64,000 bases of DNA from Globodera rostochiensis (Eukaryota; Nematoda; Chromadorea; Rhabditida; Heteroderidae): positions 868,001-932,000 of the forward strand of contig JAEVLN010000004.1 of NCBI GenBank assembly GCA_018350325.1. The letters run 5' to 3'. Positions 10,168 to 23,300 of the stretch are shown piece after piece (the stretch's first letter is position 1; the number at the start of each line of letters is the position of its first letter). Both the position numbers and the translations under genes were made by a program. A model generated the notes under the pieces. It worked only from the letters and a program-made list of their open reading frames with translations. It was not told the DNA's origin and did not search any database.

Positions 10168-10443
10168 GTCAAGAATACTACCTCCTGAGGGTTTGGGTCA
10201 TTATATATATCATTCGATTCCTATCGTCGAGAGAAATCGAATGGCATCATTTTTTTTGCTCCGAAACCACTATGAAGAAAGTTATGTATGACCCCTCAAA
10301 GTTGGCCAAAAACCATAGGGGACCCTTTTGGCCAACATTTTTCGAAATTTTTTTTTGTCTAAAACGTTCGATTTCTCTCGACGAGAGGAATCGAATGGTA
10401 TATATAATGACGCAAACCCTCAGGAGGTAGTATTCTTGACTTT
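10168..10443. mobile_element. foldback element, ~75-bp inverted arms
   Basis: The left arm (AAAAGTCAAGAATACTACCT … CGATTCCTATCGTCGAGAG) returns inverted in the right arm (CTCTCGACGAGAGGAATCGA … AGGTAGTATTCTTGACTTTT), with about 120 bp between. This is a MITE-like structure without coding sequence; a target duplication is not evident. Confidence 0.75.
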
Positions 10444-11023
10444 TTCCGAAGCTTCAAACCAAGCTGAAAACACGTATCGTGCGTTTCAGACCGTTCCCAG
10501 TTCAGGAAAAAATATGCATGTGTATACTTACACACCCTAACGATCACTGTATTTTAACAAAGATCTTTTTCTTTAGATAAATTTTACAATACATTTTAAT
10601 TTTAAAATACGGAAAATAATAATTTTATTTTTTCCTAATTTTTTCGATTTTTTTTCCTCCGATGATAATTTACATATTTTTCTATTGCATTGTTTATTCT
10701 GCCCTTAAACAAATTACTAAATGCAATATTAATAATTATGTTTATATTGTCCTATTTATTTTAAAAAATGTCAATTTAAAATTTTTGCCACGCATTACTG
10801 TTTTTTTGTGGCCTATTCAGGTGTTGACAATCGATTGTATTCGACAGAAGTCTCATTTTCTACCGGTTTTATTTTGCCTAATCAAATTTTTTCTACGACC
10901 AATCGACGGCGCCGGAAAATTTTAGGAAATGATTTGTGTATTGATTCAAGCCTCACAAAAACCTCAGATGCTCATCAAATCCAAAAATAGGTATGTTTTA
11001 TTGAAAAGAAAAGAATATTAACG

Positions 11024-11070
11024 GGTCTCAGTTGGATTTGAACCCCAACCTTTCGGTTAACAGCCGAGGG
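11024..11070 (-). pseudogene. 3'-half fragment of tRNA-Asn
   Basis: The minus strand reads the anticodon arm CGGCTGTTAACCGAAAGG and a T-arm-like GGTTCAAAT but lacks the 5' half. It is a truncated copy of the neighbouring tRNA-Asn. Confidence 0.75.
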
Positions 11071-11084
11071 TAAAAAAATTTAAG

Positions 11085-11099
11085 CGCTCCCGGGTGGAT

Positions 11100-11153
<54 letters not shown>

Positions 11154-11158
11154 AGAGC
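11085..11158 (-). tRNA. tRNA-Asn (GTT)
   Basis: A 74-nt cloverleaf on the minus strand: acceptor GCTCTCG pairs with CGGGAGC, D-arm GGCGCAATCGGTTAGCGC, anticodon arm CGGCTGTTAACCG with GTT, and T-arm GGTGGTTCAAATCCACC. No intron; discriminator G, as in animal tRNA-Asn. It is the only complete member of a three-copy cluster. Confidence 0.93.
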
Positions 11159-11246
11159 CATGGGTTAAAAATCCAATTAAGTTATAGAACTATCATAAAA
11201 CTGGCTTACGACTAAAAATATTTGGTTAAGAAATCATAAAATTAAT

Positions 11247-11259
11247 CGCTCCGGTGGAT

Positions 11260-11314
<55 letters not shown>

Positions 11315-11318
11315 GCGC
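11247..11318 (-). pseudogene. near-complete tRNA-Asn copy with damaged acceptor stem
   Basis: The D, anticodon (GTT) and T arms are identical to the copy at 11085-11158, but the 5' GCGCCCG no longer pairs with the 3' side, which has lost about two bases (CCACCGGAGCG). Probably a decaying duplicate; it could still be transcribed from its intact A and B boxes. Confidence 0.7.
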
Positions 11319-11673
11319 TCATGACTAGAAAATCAAAATTGTGAACCATTCTATGCAAATAACAGTTGTAGGTTTCAGCAGAACTTTCGAGGTTTATAGT
11401 CGTTTGGTCTACAATTATCTGGAAAAGGATAAAATCCATTTACCTGTAAAAATAATAATTCATTTTTCACATAAGAAAATAAAAAATTCAATAGAGTAAA
11501 TTTAAAACTAAATGTTGTCTCCGCGCTGTCACACTGCTCTTCAAGACGATTGACCGTCTTGCACTCTGCGCCAGCTATCGATTAACTTTTTGTTAAACAT
11601 TCGTCGGGGTCTCAAAATGCATTAAATATCTCCTCCCACCTCCGGAGCGATAGGGAATGATGAACAATCAGCT

Positions 11674-12269
11674 GGCTATCGGACATTTGGCACATTGGAC
11701 ATTTGGCACACTGACATTTGGCACATTGGACAATTGGCACACTAGTGGAAAAACGGACATTTGGCACACTGGGGAAAAAAAGGACATTTGGCACACTGGA
11801 AATTTCGCACATTGAATGGTTCAGATTCGAATATAAAATACTACCAATCGATTCCTCTCGTCGAGCTGAGTAAGAATTCGCAAAAAGTTTGTGCCGGAAA
11901 CCACTATGAAGAAAATTATGAACCACCAAAAGATGGCCAAAATAGGTTGACATTGTGTTTTTTGAGTTTGTTTTGATAATTTATTGAAATTTCGAGTGCA
12001 ATTTTAGCCAAATTACTCAACATTGGCTTAATTTCAAATTATTCATCTATCTAAAATATTGCAAGCTTTTATTGAATGTGTGCGAAATTTATGTGTGAAA
12101 CGTCCTTTTTCCCCCCAGTGTGCGAAACGTCCGTTTTTTTCACTAGTGTGCGAAATGACCGTGTGCCAAATGTCCAGTGTGCGAAAACGTCTTTTTCCCT
12201 CCCAGTGTGCCAAATGTCCGTTTTTTCACTAGTGTGCCAAATGTCCAATGTGCCAAATGTCCGGACACC
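11674..12269. mobile_element. Mutator-like foldback element with 9-bp target duplication
   Basis: Both ends are built of tandem GGACATTTGGCACA(C/T)TGG units in inverted orientation. The element is flanked by the direct duplication CAATCAGCT (11665-11673 and 12270-12278). A 9-bp duplication with long terminal arms suggests the Mutator superfamily. No transposase frame is seen. Confidence 0.78.
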
Positions 12270-12886
12270 CAATCAGCTCCAAACAACATCAGCAACAACT
12301 GTCGTCCTCCATTCCTCACTTTGCGCAAAAGCGCGGACAGTTGTTTTATGCATGTGCGCATATCTGTAGCGTAAAGATTCCTTCCGACCCTTTATTGGAA
12401 TATTAAAATCTGTGTACTGGTACTTATCCTTTATGGTGCAGCACATTCAAATTTTAAAAAAAAGGCAACGCGGTACCCCGCGATTCGGCGCGGCACAAGA
12501 AAGGCTATAGGTTTAAACCTGTGAAAATTGCTATTTTTTGTCGTGTGCCTTCATAACTTTCTTTGTTTAAGTCGAATCGCTTAGCTTTTGACTTTGTAAG
12601 CTTCTACTCATTGCATGCTTTTGAATGATACCAAGAATGGAGTGTGGGTCATTTCGGCCCCGGGACCTTTCGGTCCTGGACATTTCGGCCCCGGACGTTT
12701 TGGCCTCAATCCGCAATTTCTTTTTTACATACATATTCAACCGACCAATTTTCAGAAATTTTTTTTCTAACATAAAAAACCATCAAAGACAATCTGAAAA
12801 TTTGCAGGAAATTCAGGGGTTCATTTGGTAATTGTGGGAAATTCCTCGAAGCAATCCCAAAATGACGTGTTGGTTGGGCTGGGGCC

Positions 12887-13062
12887 AATCACAATTACGA
12901 ACGACAGAGACAAACGATAAACGACAAATTTGTCGTCAGTATACGACGTTTGTCGTTTATCTCCAATCACAATTCAATTTTTGTCGTTTATCGTTTGTCG
13001 TCTCAAATTTGTCGTCTGTAATTTATCGTTTGCCGTTTGTCGTTCGTAATTGTGATTGGATT
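12887..13062. mobile_element. small foldback built of TTTGTCGT units
   Basis: The ends CCAATCACAATTACGAACGAC and GTCGTTCGTAATTGTGATTGG are perfect inverted repeats; the interior is made of short TTTGTCGTTTATC repeats. The outer sequence AATTGTGATTG also ends the larger foldback at 14555-15451, which suggests relatedness. Confidence 0.72.
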
Positions 13063-13925
13063 TTACGACAAATTGCACAATTTCAGACGACCAAACGCCA
13101 AATATTTGAGGGGCGCTCAGCATCACTCCTCTAATTTGTCGTTTGCGAATTGTCCCAAATTGTCCATTGGGAATTGTCCCAACTTTTCATTGTAAATTTG
13201 TTCAAAATATTTCGCTCAAAATATTTTCCTCTGATTATAATACTTAAGGCATTAAAATTAACTCAAATATTTTCTAATAGATATAAAATTAGCTACCTAT
13301 TTATCTAATCAACGTTTTTTGAAAACACTCAAAAAAATTTTTTTCCCAAAAATTTATAATTTGAATTTTCAATAATTTCATACAATTAGGGATGAAAATT
13401 TGTGCAGATTTTTCTGCATTTTTAACATTAAAAAATCACTCTATATTTGACAAATAATTATGAATTTTAAAGTGATTTAGTCCACGCAAAAAAATGAAAA
13501 TCTCAAAAATTTTTAAATTATCATCTTAAAATTTAAAAAAAATTGAAATAATTTAGAAATTGTTTCCCCTGTTGATAGAATAAATATCATTTACACTGTC
13601 TGGGTTTGAACCCCCATCCACATACTCACAGTCACCACTAGAGTCCGGACCAAAACCAAAAACCAAAAATTTTTTGGGGCTTTTGTACAAAAAAAAACCA
13701 AAAATTTATGGGGTTTTTTGTACAAAAAAAAACCAAAAATTTGGTTTGGTCAAATTGGGCAAAACCCAAAAGAAACCAAAACCAAAAGAAACCCAAAAAA
13801 TTTTGTTTGGGTCATGCTCTTTTTTTGTACAAAAGTTTGGGTGTTGTCCGGTTGAATTTACACCCCCTAAAGATAGCATCATCGAGTGATTTTTCAATCT
13901 TTTTTACAAGAATCTTTAAGTAATT

Positions 13926-13995
13926 GATGGCTTAGTGGTTTGTCTTTTCCATAACTCTTATGTTATGTGTTGGGTTCGAACCCGCCGTAGTGCGA
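13926..13995 (+). other. tRNA-like A-box/B-box sequence
   Basis: TGGCTTAGTGG at 13928 fits a tRNA A box and GGTTCGAACCC about 43 bp later fits a B box, but no acceptor stem closes around them. Either a decayed tRNA or the head of a tRNA-derived SINE. Confidence 0.4.
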
Positions 13996-14554
13996 GCACT
14001 TATTTATCATTTTTCCTCTTCTCATATACGCTTCCCCCTATTAATAAATTTTAAAATAAATTTTCGAATATTTTTTATTAAAATGGCGCAAAAAAAAAGT
14101 ATTTTTGAAAAAATCAACACATTTTTCTGAATTTATTTACAAAGATTACCAGATTTTCATATTTTCTGAACTTTTTGGTTAATTTTGAAACAAAGACTCG
14201 ATTTCTGTAAAAATTTTTGTGGCGGTGCCGGCGGACCTCTCCCATTCCTAAAAAAAGTATTTAAAATTTGATTGCAAATTTCTTAACAAATTGAGTCAAA
14301 ATTCAAAATTTTCTCGCCCGCCTATCGGCACCGCCGACCGCCACCCCAGCAGAATTCGCAAATGGATTTCTGAAAATTCAAAAATCGGCAAAATTATCGA
14401 AATTTTACACAATTTTCTTTGCAATAAAAAAGTTTTAACATTAAATTATATATAAATTCCTGACTTTTTTCTGATTAAAGCCGGTATTCCTGATTTTTGG
14501 GTTGACAGGTGGCTACCCTGATTTAATATTATTCATGGATTTATGATGACTGGT

Positions 14555-15451
14555 CTAGCGTTATTTTTGCTAATTGTGATTGACCGACAATTCAGACGAC
14601 AGAGACAAACCCAAAAACGACATAGAGCTGGGTTTTCTAAGGACAAGACCCCGATTCGCTTTTGGCCAATTCGTTTTTTACCCTATTCGCTTTTGAGCCG
14701 ATTCGCTTTTTTTGGGACCATTCGCTTTTTTTGGGACCATTAGCTTTTTAGTAAGAAAAAAGCATTTATGAGCGAAATTTGAAGGTTTTATGCAACTTTG
14801 TAAGTGTATTCGGGGGTTATTAAGGTAGCTGATCACGAATATGACATCAGATTTATCATAAGACATCATCTAATCTAAGATTTCGACATCTATGTTTTTA
14901 TAAAAAATTAAATTTTTTTTTTTCAAAGTTGAGAAAAAGGTGTTTTTAGGGTATTCGGGAGCGTAGAATCCGAACCGACTCTCTTGTTGTAATCTCGTGT
15001 ATTGCTCGATTTTGATCAATAAATTGGATTTTTGAAAATTCGAAAAAATTCGAATTCGGATCCGGAGTTCAAAATTGGTCTATATAAATGCCAGATTCGG
15101 ATTCTACGCTCCCGAATACCCCTAAAAACAGCTTTTTCTCAACTTTGAAAAAAGAAATTTTTAATTTTTTATAAAAACATAGATGTCGAAATCTTAGATT
15201 AGATGATGTCTTATGATAAATCTGATGTCATATTCGTGATCAGCTACCTCAATAACCACCGAATACACTTAAAAAGTTGCATTAAACTTTCAAATTTCGC
15301 TCATAAATGCTTTTTTCTTACTAAAAAGCGAATGGTCCCAAAAAAAGCGAATCGGGGTCTTGTCCTTAGGAAACCCAGTTCTATGTCGTTTTTGGGTTTG
15401 TCTCTGTCGTCTGAATTGTCGGTCAATCACAATTAGCAAAAATAACGCTAG
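14555..15451. mobile_element. 897-bp foldback element
   Basis: The termini CTAGCGTTATTTTTGCTAATT and its exact complement enclose long inverted arms of about 370 bp each, including GGACAAGACCCCGATTCGC and AGCGTAGAATCCGAA in the left arm and their complements on the right. The core around 14,990-15,080 is unpaired. No clear target duplication. Inner sequences are shared with the element at 31403-32011. Confidence 0.85.
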
Positions 15452-15675
15452 ATTTGTCGTTTTGAGTTGTGGTGACTAGAGACCGGCAACTCAGCCCAAA
15501 CAAAATTTTGTACAAAATAATGGCCTCGCATTGCGGAATTGGGTAAAATAAATCTCAGAATCGTGATCAGCGACCCCGAAAACACCCGAAAACTTGTTTA
15601 TATGACTTAAAAAAATCTTTTATTTTTTCAAAAAAAGGGGGGGCGCGCACAAAGCACAGTATTACCTAATATTTT

Positions 15676-16153
15676 TTAGATCTGACAACATCTAAGATTT
15701 TGAAAATCTATGATTTATTATTTTTTTTTACCATTAATCACACAAAAGGTAGAGACTTAGGGGTCGTTAAGCCACCCTGGCTTGAGGTTCGTTAGGCTTA
15801 GGCCTAATTTGTAAGCCACCCTGAGATGAACCCCTAAGCTCTGGACGGTTTAGGCCTAAAGCTAACGAGTCCTAAAGCAGGGCGGCTTAGGCCTACGCCT
15901 AACGAACCCCAAGCCAGGCTGGCTTAGGTCTAAGCCTAACGAACTTTTGTCCAAAAAAGTCCCCCTATGGTTTTTCAAAATTGAACTGGTTGAGAAACCG
16001 GGTTAGGTTGAGCCCGCTAAAATTTTTGCTTGTTCAATCGTTTTCAGCACCTAAGAAAACCTATAAAACCGGATTGTGAGATTAATGGTAAAAAATAATA
16101 ATAATAAACCATAGATTTTCAATTAGATGTTGTCTTAAAAATATTGTCAGATT
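15676..16153. mobile_element. foldback element with TTAGGC-like core
   Basis: Arms: ATCTGACAACATCTAAGATT…CCATTAATC on the left returns inverted as GATTAATGG…AATTAGATGTTGTCTT. The middle (15,770-15,950) holds inverted copies of CGTTAGGCTTAGGCC-type sequence, resembling but not equal to telomere repeats. Confidence 0.7.
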
Positions 16154-16621
16154 CGTGATCAGCACCCTTGACCGAATTTTGTGGGCTATTCATCCTTCAA
16201 AATGATTTTTCCCTCGGGGATTTTTTATCTCAAATTTACCCCAGTTTTCAGTGTATTTTGGGGTCTTCGGATTTATATGATGAAAGTGTCTGAGCAACTT
16301 GGTCCAAGAGCTTTTTTGATCAGCATCAATGTTACATTAGCATGAATTTTTTCAGATTTTTAAGACATTCTGGAATAAAATAAATTTTGCACATTTACTT
16401 TTGACGCAGTAAAAGGGGGGGGGGGTGGTCGAAGTTTGGGTGGCAAATACTCCGAAGAGGGGACTTTGGCAACAATTGCTCTTGATGGGTTTGTAGCCCT
16501 TAAAAAATTTACAAAAAAGCCCCAGAAAAAGTTGACTCCCATTGCTTTTTTATTCAGTTACAACTCGTTGAACCAAAAAATAAATTTTGCACATACCTAT
16601 ACTTTTGTTCACCACTGTATA

Positions 16622-16912
16622 CAGGGACGTAACCAGAAAAAAATTTTTTGGGGGGGGGAAACTCGATTCTTAGGGGTGTATTTTTTGCTTTTTATTGCAT
16701 TTTTGTTAAGCAGTTTTTAAAAAATGCTCGATTTTTAGGGGTGGGGAGGGGGGTCGGCGGTGCCGATAGGCGCCGCCGAGAAAATTTTGAACTTATGACT
16801 CGATTTGTTAAGAAATTTTCAACCAAAATTTAAAAAATCGGCACTTTTTTGAAAGTTTTTTAAAATGGGAGGGGTCGGCGGTGCCGATAGGCCCCCCCTA
16901 GTTACGTCCATG
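16622..16912. mobile_element. hAT-like miniature element, 8-bp duplication
   Basis: Starts CAGGGACGTAACCAG and ends CTAGTTACGTCCATG, inverted with two mismatches. Flanked by the exact direct duplication ACTGTATA (16614-16621, 16913-16920). It contains two copies of the GC palindrome TCGGCGGTGCCGATAGG and no gene. Confidence 0.85.
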
Positions 16913-17348
16913 ACTGTATACCCCACCTATTTTTTTCGAGGCGGTAGCTACATACATATCTGGACACGGTCATGTTGGCCGATGAAATTTTGATTTTCTT
17001 ATGCTTATTTAGATTAATTATATAAAATTCGAAGCTATTAATGTGATAAATGAGACAGTTTAGCAGTGATTCGAATCAATATAACAGGCCAAAGACCTTC
17101 CAGGAATTGTTGTCTCCTCGTCTCTTTCATCGTCGACAACAGGTTTTTTGTTTGTTTTGAGAAATATAGAAGATTTTGGTATGCCCATTTTTTGGGTGAA
17201 AAAGTCACAAAATTACTCAAATATCGAGTTAAACAAAGGTTTCGAAATTCTCATCATTGTTTGTGAGTTACTGCTTCGATTTAATTTTTTGGGTGGAAGC
17301 AAAAAAGAAATTTAAAAACTAAAGGCTACTTAAAATTCTTTCGAACAG

Positions 17349-20300
17349 AATGGTGGAACCATTGTGCAACGAGTTCTTCAACAGCAGCAATTCCAACAAA
17401 TGTTTCAACAATATCAGCTGCAACAACAACAGGAAGAAGAAGAAGGACAGCATCAGTCGTCCTCGTCCACCATGTTCAGCGCCAGCTGTGATGATACGTC
17501 ATGTCAACCGCATGATTCTTTGGTTGGCATTTCTCGTACCAAATCAGGGATGGTCATGGGTTTCCGGAAACGCATGTCGGTAAAAAAATTTCCGGGAGCG
17601 GGAATTTTAAATTTATTGGGAGCGGACTACCCTTTTCTCGCTCGTGTTAAAAATCCGTTGAGCCTAAATAACGTGAGCGCGAATCCCGGGGTATTTTTCC
17701 GTTATGTTTCCGCACATTCAAATTTTTAAAAAAGGTCAACGAAAAGCGCGCTGAACATGCAAAAGCATCGCGCAACTATTTTGGAGGCATAAATGCAACA
17801 ATTTACTACCAATCCCGGATCTCTGAATCATTCATACTCAAAAAATTAATTTCCAAGGGTAGTTTTGTGATGGGGTATCCGGGGGAATGGTTAGGGATGC
17901 CCGGACGGCCTCCCATGTCCCAGGTGGTCCTTCCCCAAATCCTCCCCATCAACCGCTTCCATCCGTATGTCCGAAAGTTTATTCATTTCCAAATGTCGAC
18001 GAAGAAGAAATGGTAAGCCGTGAAGAAAGAATGAATGTGGAACAATGGGTAAAGCCTCAGGAACGGCCCACTCACTCGCCAGCCCTCGCCCGAGTAGTGC
18101 CTAAGACACGACTCTCGAAGGTCCCCGAGGAATGAGCCACTTTGCTCTTTCCTCCTCGGTTTATATGTCTTTTGGGCAATGCCTGGGGCCGGTTACAATT
18201 GTGTTTGGGGTGGAGTCCATAGCCATCAATCAAATTGTGTTCGGCGTTCCATTCTGATACATTACAGTTTCATGCATTTTTTAAATTTCTATACAAATGT
18301 ATCAAAACACTGATTTTTTGTTCAGCAATCATTGCACATCAGCCCGAGCATTGACAGTGGTGATGCTGTTGTTGTTGCTGCTCCCGTTGTTGATCTTCAC
18401 CACTATCGCCAACAACAACTGCATCCGCTTCAGCCCCAACAATATCAACCGCCACAGCAACAGGCGGTCGCTTCCATAACACGGGCGAGTAGTGTGCGTA
18501 GTGCGCCGTTGCGGCCGCGCTACGAGTCGAGCAGCCTGCCGCGCATGAGCAACAGCGGCGGCAATGGTCGCGCTGCCGTTGGACGCTTTCTTCATCTTCA
18601 GTCAGCGGATGAGCAGAAAGACGGCACAACAACATCGTCGATTCCGGCATCGAACTCGGAGGAGCAGCACCAGCAAATGACCAATGGGTAGGCAGGCATT
18701 TTTTTGTTCTTTTACATTTGTTTTAATTAATTGATTTTTAATGAATGTTTTGCTTACTTGTACATTTCCCTTCCTTTTGGTCGCGAAATGGTAATTGGAT
18801 TGAAGAATATGAGTGAGTGTAAGAATATTCGTTGATTACTCACTCCCCAGTCCCCCTTTTCCCGCCATCAAACAACAAATGATCCCGCGAGGCGTCGTGT
18901 TGGTTAAGAGGGCAAAGAATGAATAAATGGCCATCCAAACCAATCCCATTAATGGCGTTTTTGCTAATGAGACCGTTTACAACGACAAAATTGCAATTTT
19001 CTCAACATTTTGTTGAATCGAATGAACCTCTATCTTTGACTCCTGATTTTCCCCTGCTGATGTGAGCATCTCTCTGTCCTCTCCCTCCCTCTTTTTATTA
19101 CACCTATTTGTGCTTTCTTCTCAGTTTCTTCTACCCGTGAGGATCATCAGCCCCTCCTCTCGGTGACGATTTTTGTCCATCCCAATTCTCATTATGTGCG
19201 TTGCTATTACTATAAGTAGTGTGTGGGTATTTTGATTGCTGATTTTTGCGATTTCGTGTTGGTCTGGTCTGCTGCTGGTGGTAGGTAGTTCTTCTCCATC
19301 TAACAGGCCGTACGCAGGCCCCCCTTTTTGCGCATGTATGCCTCAAGCTGTGTGTGGACTCGAGTTGGCGGTTCCTGGGAATTCTTAACGGAATCCCGGT
19401 TCGTCCGGTGTGGAATAGAGAAAGGACCGATCGAGATTCTCGATCGTAATCTCGGAAATCTCGACGAGATTTTTTCGAGATTCTCGATCGAAATCTCGAT
19501 CGAAAAAATTTGGCCTGACCGAGAGTTTTCGAGATTCTCGAGGTCGGATACAGGGATGGGCGGAAATTTATTTAAAAAACGGACAACGGAATTCCGCCCA
19601 TCCCTGGTCGGATATGTACTTTTTTTAAAATTAACTTTTATTATTACCTAAATTTGCGGTTAAACATGCTCATTTTTATCCAAATTTCTAAAATTTTAGA
19701 GCAATTTTTTTAGTAAACATTGTTAAAATCTTTAAAATTTTCTCGGGCTCTCCTTTCCAGAAAAATTAAATTTCTTGAAGAAGGTCGGGCACTTATGGCA
19801 TCGCGACCCATCCCCCTCCTTAAAAAATATTTTAGATAACTTTGCGCAAAAAAAAAATTCGGTAGTCGGTCATGATTTTGAACTTTGATTTTATGGAATC
19901 TTGTTGTATTTGCCCCTTCCAGAACAGACAATAAGATTTGCAATACTGAATAATAAATTCACTTTGGAAATTGACAATCAAAAAATTTTTGAAAATCTCG
20001 AAAAATCTCGTGAGATTTTTCGAGATTCGAGATTTTACGAGATTCTCGATCGAACAAATTTTTTCGAGATCTTCGAGATACGAGATTTTTCGAGATTCTC
20101 GATCGATCCTCAAGTCCTTTCTCTAGTGTGGAAACCTCTAGTGTGGACCCTCGATGAAAATCTGAATTCTTTGGGAGAGGATCCGAGATGAGTGTTGTGC
20201 TTTTGGCTCCACATTAAAGCTTCTCGAGAGATTTTGTATTTATTGTGTTCCATTTAATGCTCTCAAAAGGGCTTCGACCAAACACTTCCCCTCTTTTTTA

Positions 20301-23300
20301 TTTATAGCTTGCTTGTGTCCCTAAAATAGAGAGCACAAGCGCACACAGAGACAAACTGTGTACTATATTTATAAGCAGACAAAAATTGTATTTTGCTGGA
20401 AAATATTATATTATTTTGCTTGACATTGATTAGTCTTTTAGATTGCAATTTTTATTGTGGCCAACTGTTTATGGTAACAAATGGCCCTCCATTTAAATTG
20501 TCCGTCTTTTGCACATCAAATGCTGAGGCGATGCCTGCATCTTACCCATTTTCACCGCTGTTGTTTTATGTGCTTCCCATTTCCATTCAAAATGTTGCCG
20601 GATATTTGAAACGCGGTAAGGCTTTTCGTCACGAAAACTAGACATTTATTTCTGCGGCTGTTGGTGTGTTTTGTCCGGTCACTCTCCCAAAATCTGTTAG
20701 CTCTTTTCATTGCCCTCCCACTCCAAAAATGGACGGTCTTTAGGCCTATCCTTTCTTCCATTTTCATTCGCCCAAATATGTGCGCTGAAACAGTTCCCCG
20801 TTGACTCACTCAATAGAGTCAATTATATGGTTGATTGACTTTTACAGCGCTTGAGGCGATGGTTTTTGGAGAGCAATTTACAATTTTTACGTGGGCATCC
20901 ATTATTGATTATTGCCCCGGGAGGGATAATATTGTATAGTATATAAGGTGCGCGAGCCCATCACCATATTAATCCACACAAATTCGCCAAATGTTGTTTT
21001 TGGTTAATCGATCGTGAGAAGTTATCGGATGGGTCGATGATCGTTCCGATTTGATCAATTTGCGATGAGCTGACGCCTGCTTTATAATTGCTTATTAGAC
21101 TGCAGAATTGGAGTAAAATAAAATGTTGCGAGATGGTGGTGGATGGATTTTTTTTTTCACATTACTTCAACCCACAAAATCTGCTGACATTCCAAGTGGC
21201 AGGGAGCATAGGAGGCCGATCGTTTGTTGTCTGCGCACGAGGCATTTCGCTAAACATGAATTTACAATTGACAAACCGCTGAGATCGTATTTTGGTTCCG
21301 GCTAATAATATGTCTAGCAAAAATGGAATGTTTGGTGTATTCGCTGTTCGATCGATGATTGACCAAATTGTTCGTTTTGTTGTTTTTTAAGTCAACGAAA
21401 TTTTGCCAGTCTCTCTCTCTCTCTCTTCTTTGCTCCCTTATGCCATGTCGACGGAATTGGCCAAAAATGTCTAATTCTGATGAATTTTTTTATTTTGTGC
21501 ACAATGCACGTCACTGATAAGCTTATCGCACGAATTTTATCAGCATTTCTTTATCATAACCACGAATTATAAGTAATAATGCATCAAAAAATAATAAAAA
21601 TCGTTTCCAAGAAGGTGGGATCCGTGGGCGCTTAATTTTGGCCGTCTTTCTTCCTTTCCGTTTTGACTTTTTGTTGAGCTCAGCTCGTCGTTGTCGTTCA
21701 CAGCCGCTGTGCAATGATTGTTTATGTGCTGCCGATGTTGTTGTACCAATACATAGGATGGTAAGGTTAAGTGTGTTTATGTATGAGAATGCTTAAGCAA
21801 ATAACAAATTCCCCCTCCTCCCGCTGTCTATTGCTGAAGAGAGTTCAAATCAGCGCGTTCAACATAAGCATCGAACGAAAGCCAAAAAGCTTCGTGTGTG
21901 TTACATACTTTTTAAGGTTTTTTGAACTATCTTTTCTAGCAAGGAATTTATCTTATGTTGAATATTTTTGATCAAATTTTTTTTCGTTTTTAGTTGTTGA
22001 TATATTGTAATTATATTACAAGAAATGTCCGAAAGCGCTGGATCATTTAAAAATTATTAAGACAATGCGACTTAGTTATCATTTTATTATTTTATTGATC
22101 ATTGAAACTGAGGGAAAGATGTGACTCCAACCGGACCGACGGGCCAGTGGTTCCGCCGTCAATCTCATAAAATTAATAGAATAGTTATATTTATTATTAT
22201 TTCTTGGATGAATGAAAATGTATTGAGGGCTCACAAATCGCTCTTTGTTGGCCCCTTCTCTTTCTCTCCCCCATAACATCTGACAATATCGGTGTGGTGG
22301 CCTCTCTCTTTTCTGAATGTGTGTGTGTGTGTGTGTGTGAGTGAGGGCAAGATCCGACCTATTTTCATATCCCCTCCATAAAAAACCTCATAGACCAGAA
22401 TGCCCTGGGGGTGAGGGATGAGAACTTGTGGTAAAATCTTAACTCGTTCCCCTACCCCGACTCGCAAACGAATATGAAAGTTGAAAGTGTTATGGAAAAA
22501 TAGATTTTTTTGGAAAAAAATGAATTTTTGGAAATTGCTCGAATTTGGCTCTGGAGTTTTAAACTGGCCAGAAAGGAGGTCATATTTGAATTCGACCCCC
22601 TAAACTTTAGAGTATTTTTTAACGACTTTAGGTAGCCTGTCACTTTTATTCATCTTTCATTCCTCCAATCGCTTAAGTGCACATTATTCACAGCACCCGC
22701 ACTCGCGCCCGTTCTTTTCCGGTGTGCTCTGTAGTGTTCATCAATTGGTTTTTTGTTATTTGCAATCGTCAGAATTCCCTTTTCCCAATTTATTTCACAA
22801 AATTTTTCTCTGACCATTTCATAAGGACACGTCATTACATCACCCCTTAAGCCAATCATTCGAAAAAGTCCTGTAGCACAGGCGCAAACGAGATATACTA
22901 GTATAAGATTCGTCGGTCTTTTCTCCTTAAGATGGGCTACGCCGAATAACAAAAAACCGCATTTGCCGAACTTAATTTGGGCCACAAACGATCCAAAAGG
23001 TTAAGTTTAGATCAGCCGTCTTTTTTTTGGAAAATCAATGCATTGTCCATCGGGCTAGAGGACACTCCAAATTTTTGGGGACTAGCAATTTTTCAAAACA
23101 CTTGTGGTTGTGACTAGAGCCCGGACTTGAGCTTCAAGCGAGACTCGAGACGAGATTCTCGAAAAAATCTCGGGTCTCGAAAAATCTCGAAAATTCCGTT
23201 TTGTTCGAGACGAGATCTCGAGGTCGAGATTCTCGAAAAATCTCGAGTCTCGAAAAATCTCGAGCCGGAACAGTCGAGATTCGAGATTTTTGATGAAAAT

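Noticed and set aside
13560..13840. ACCAAAAATTTGG-rich stretch with possible coding frames
   Set aside because: Simple AACCAAA repeats; frames are Lys/Asn/Thr runs or their shadows.
22650..22985. 111-codon minus-strand frame in the large IQSEC intron
   Set aside because: No motif and no conserved-looking pattern; length is within chance for this region.
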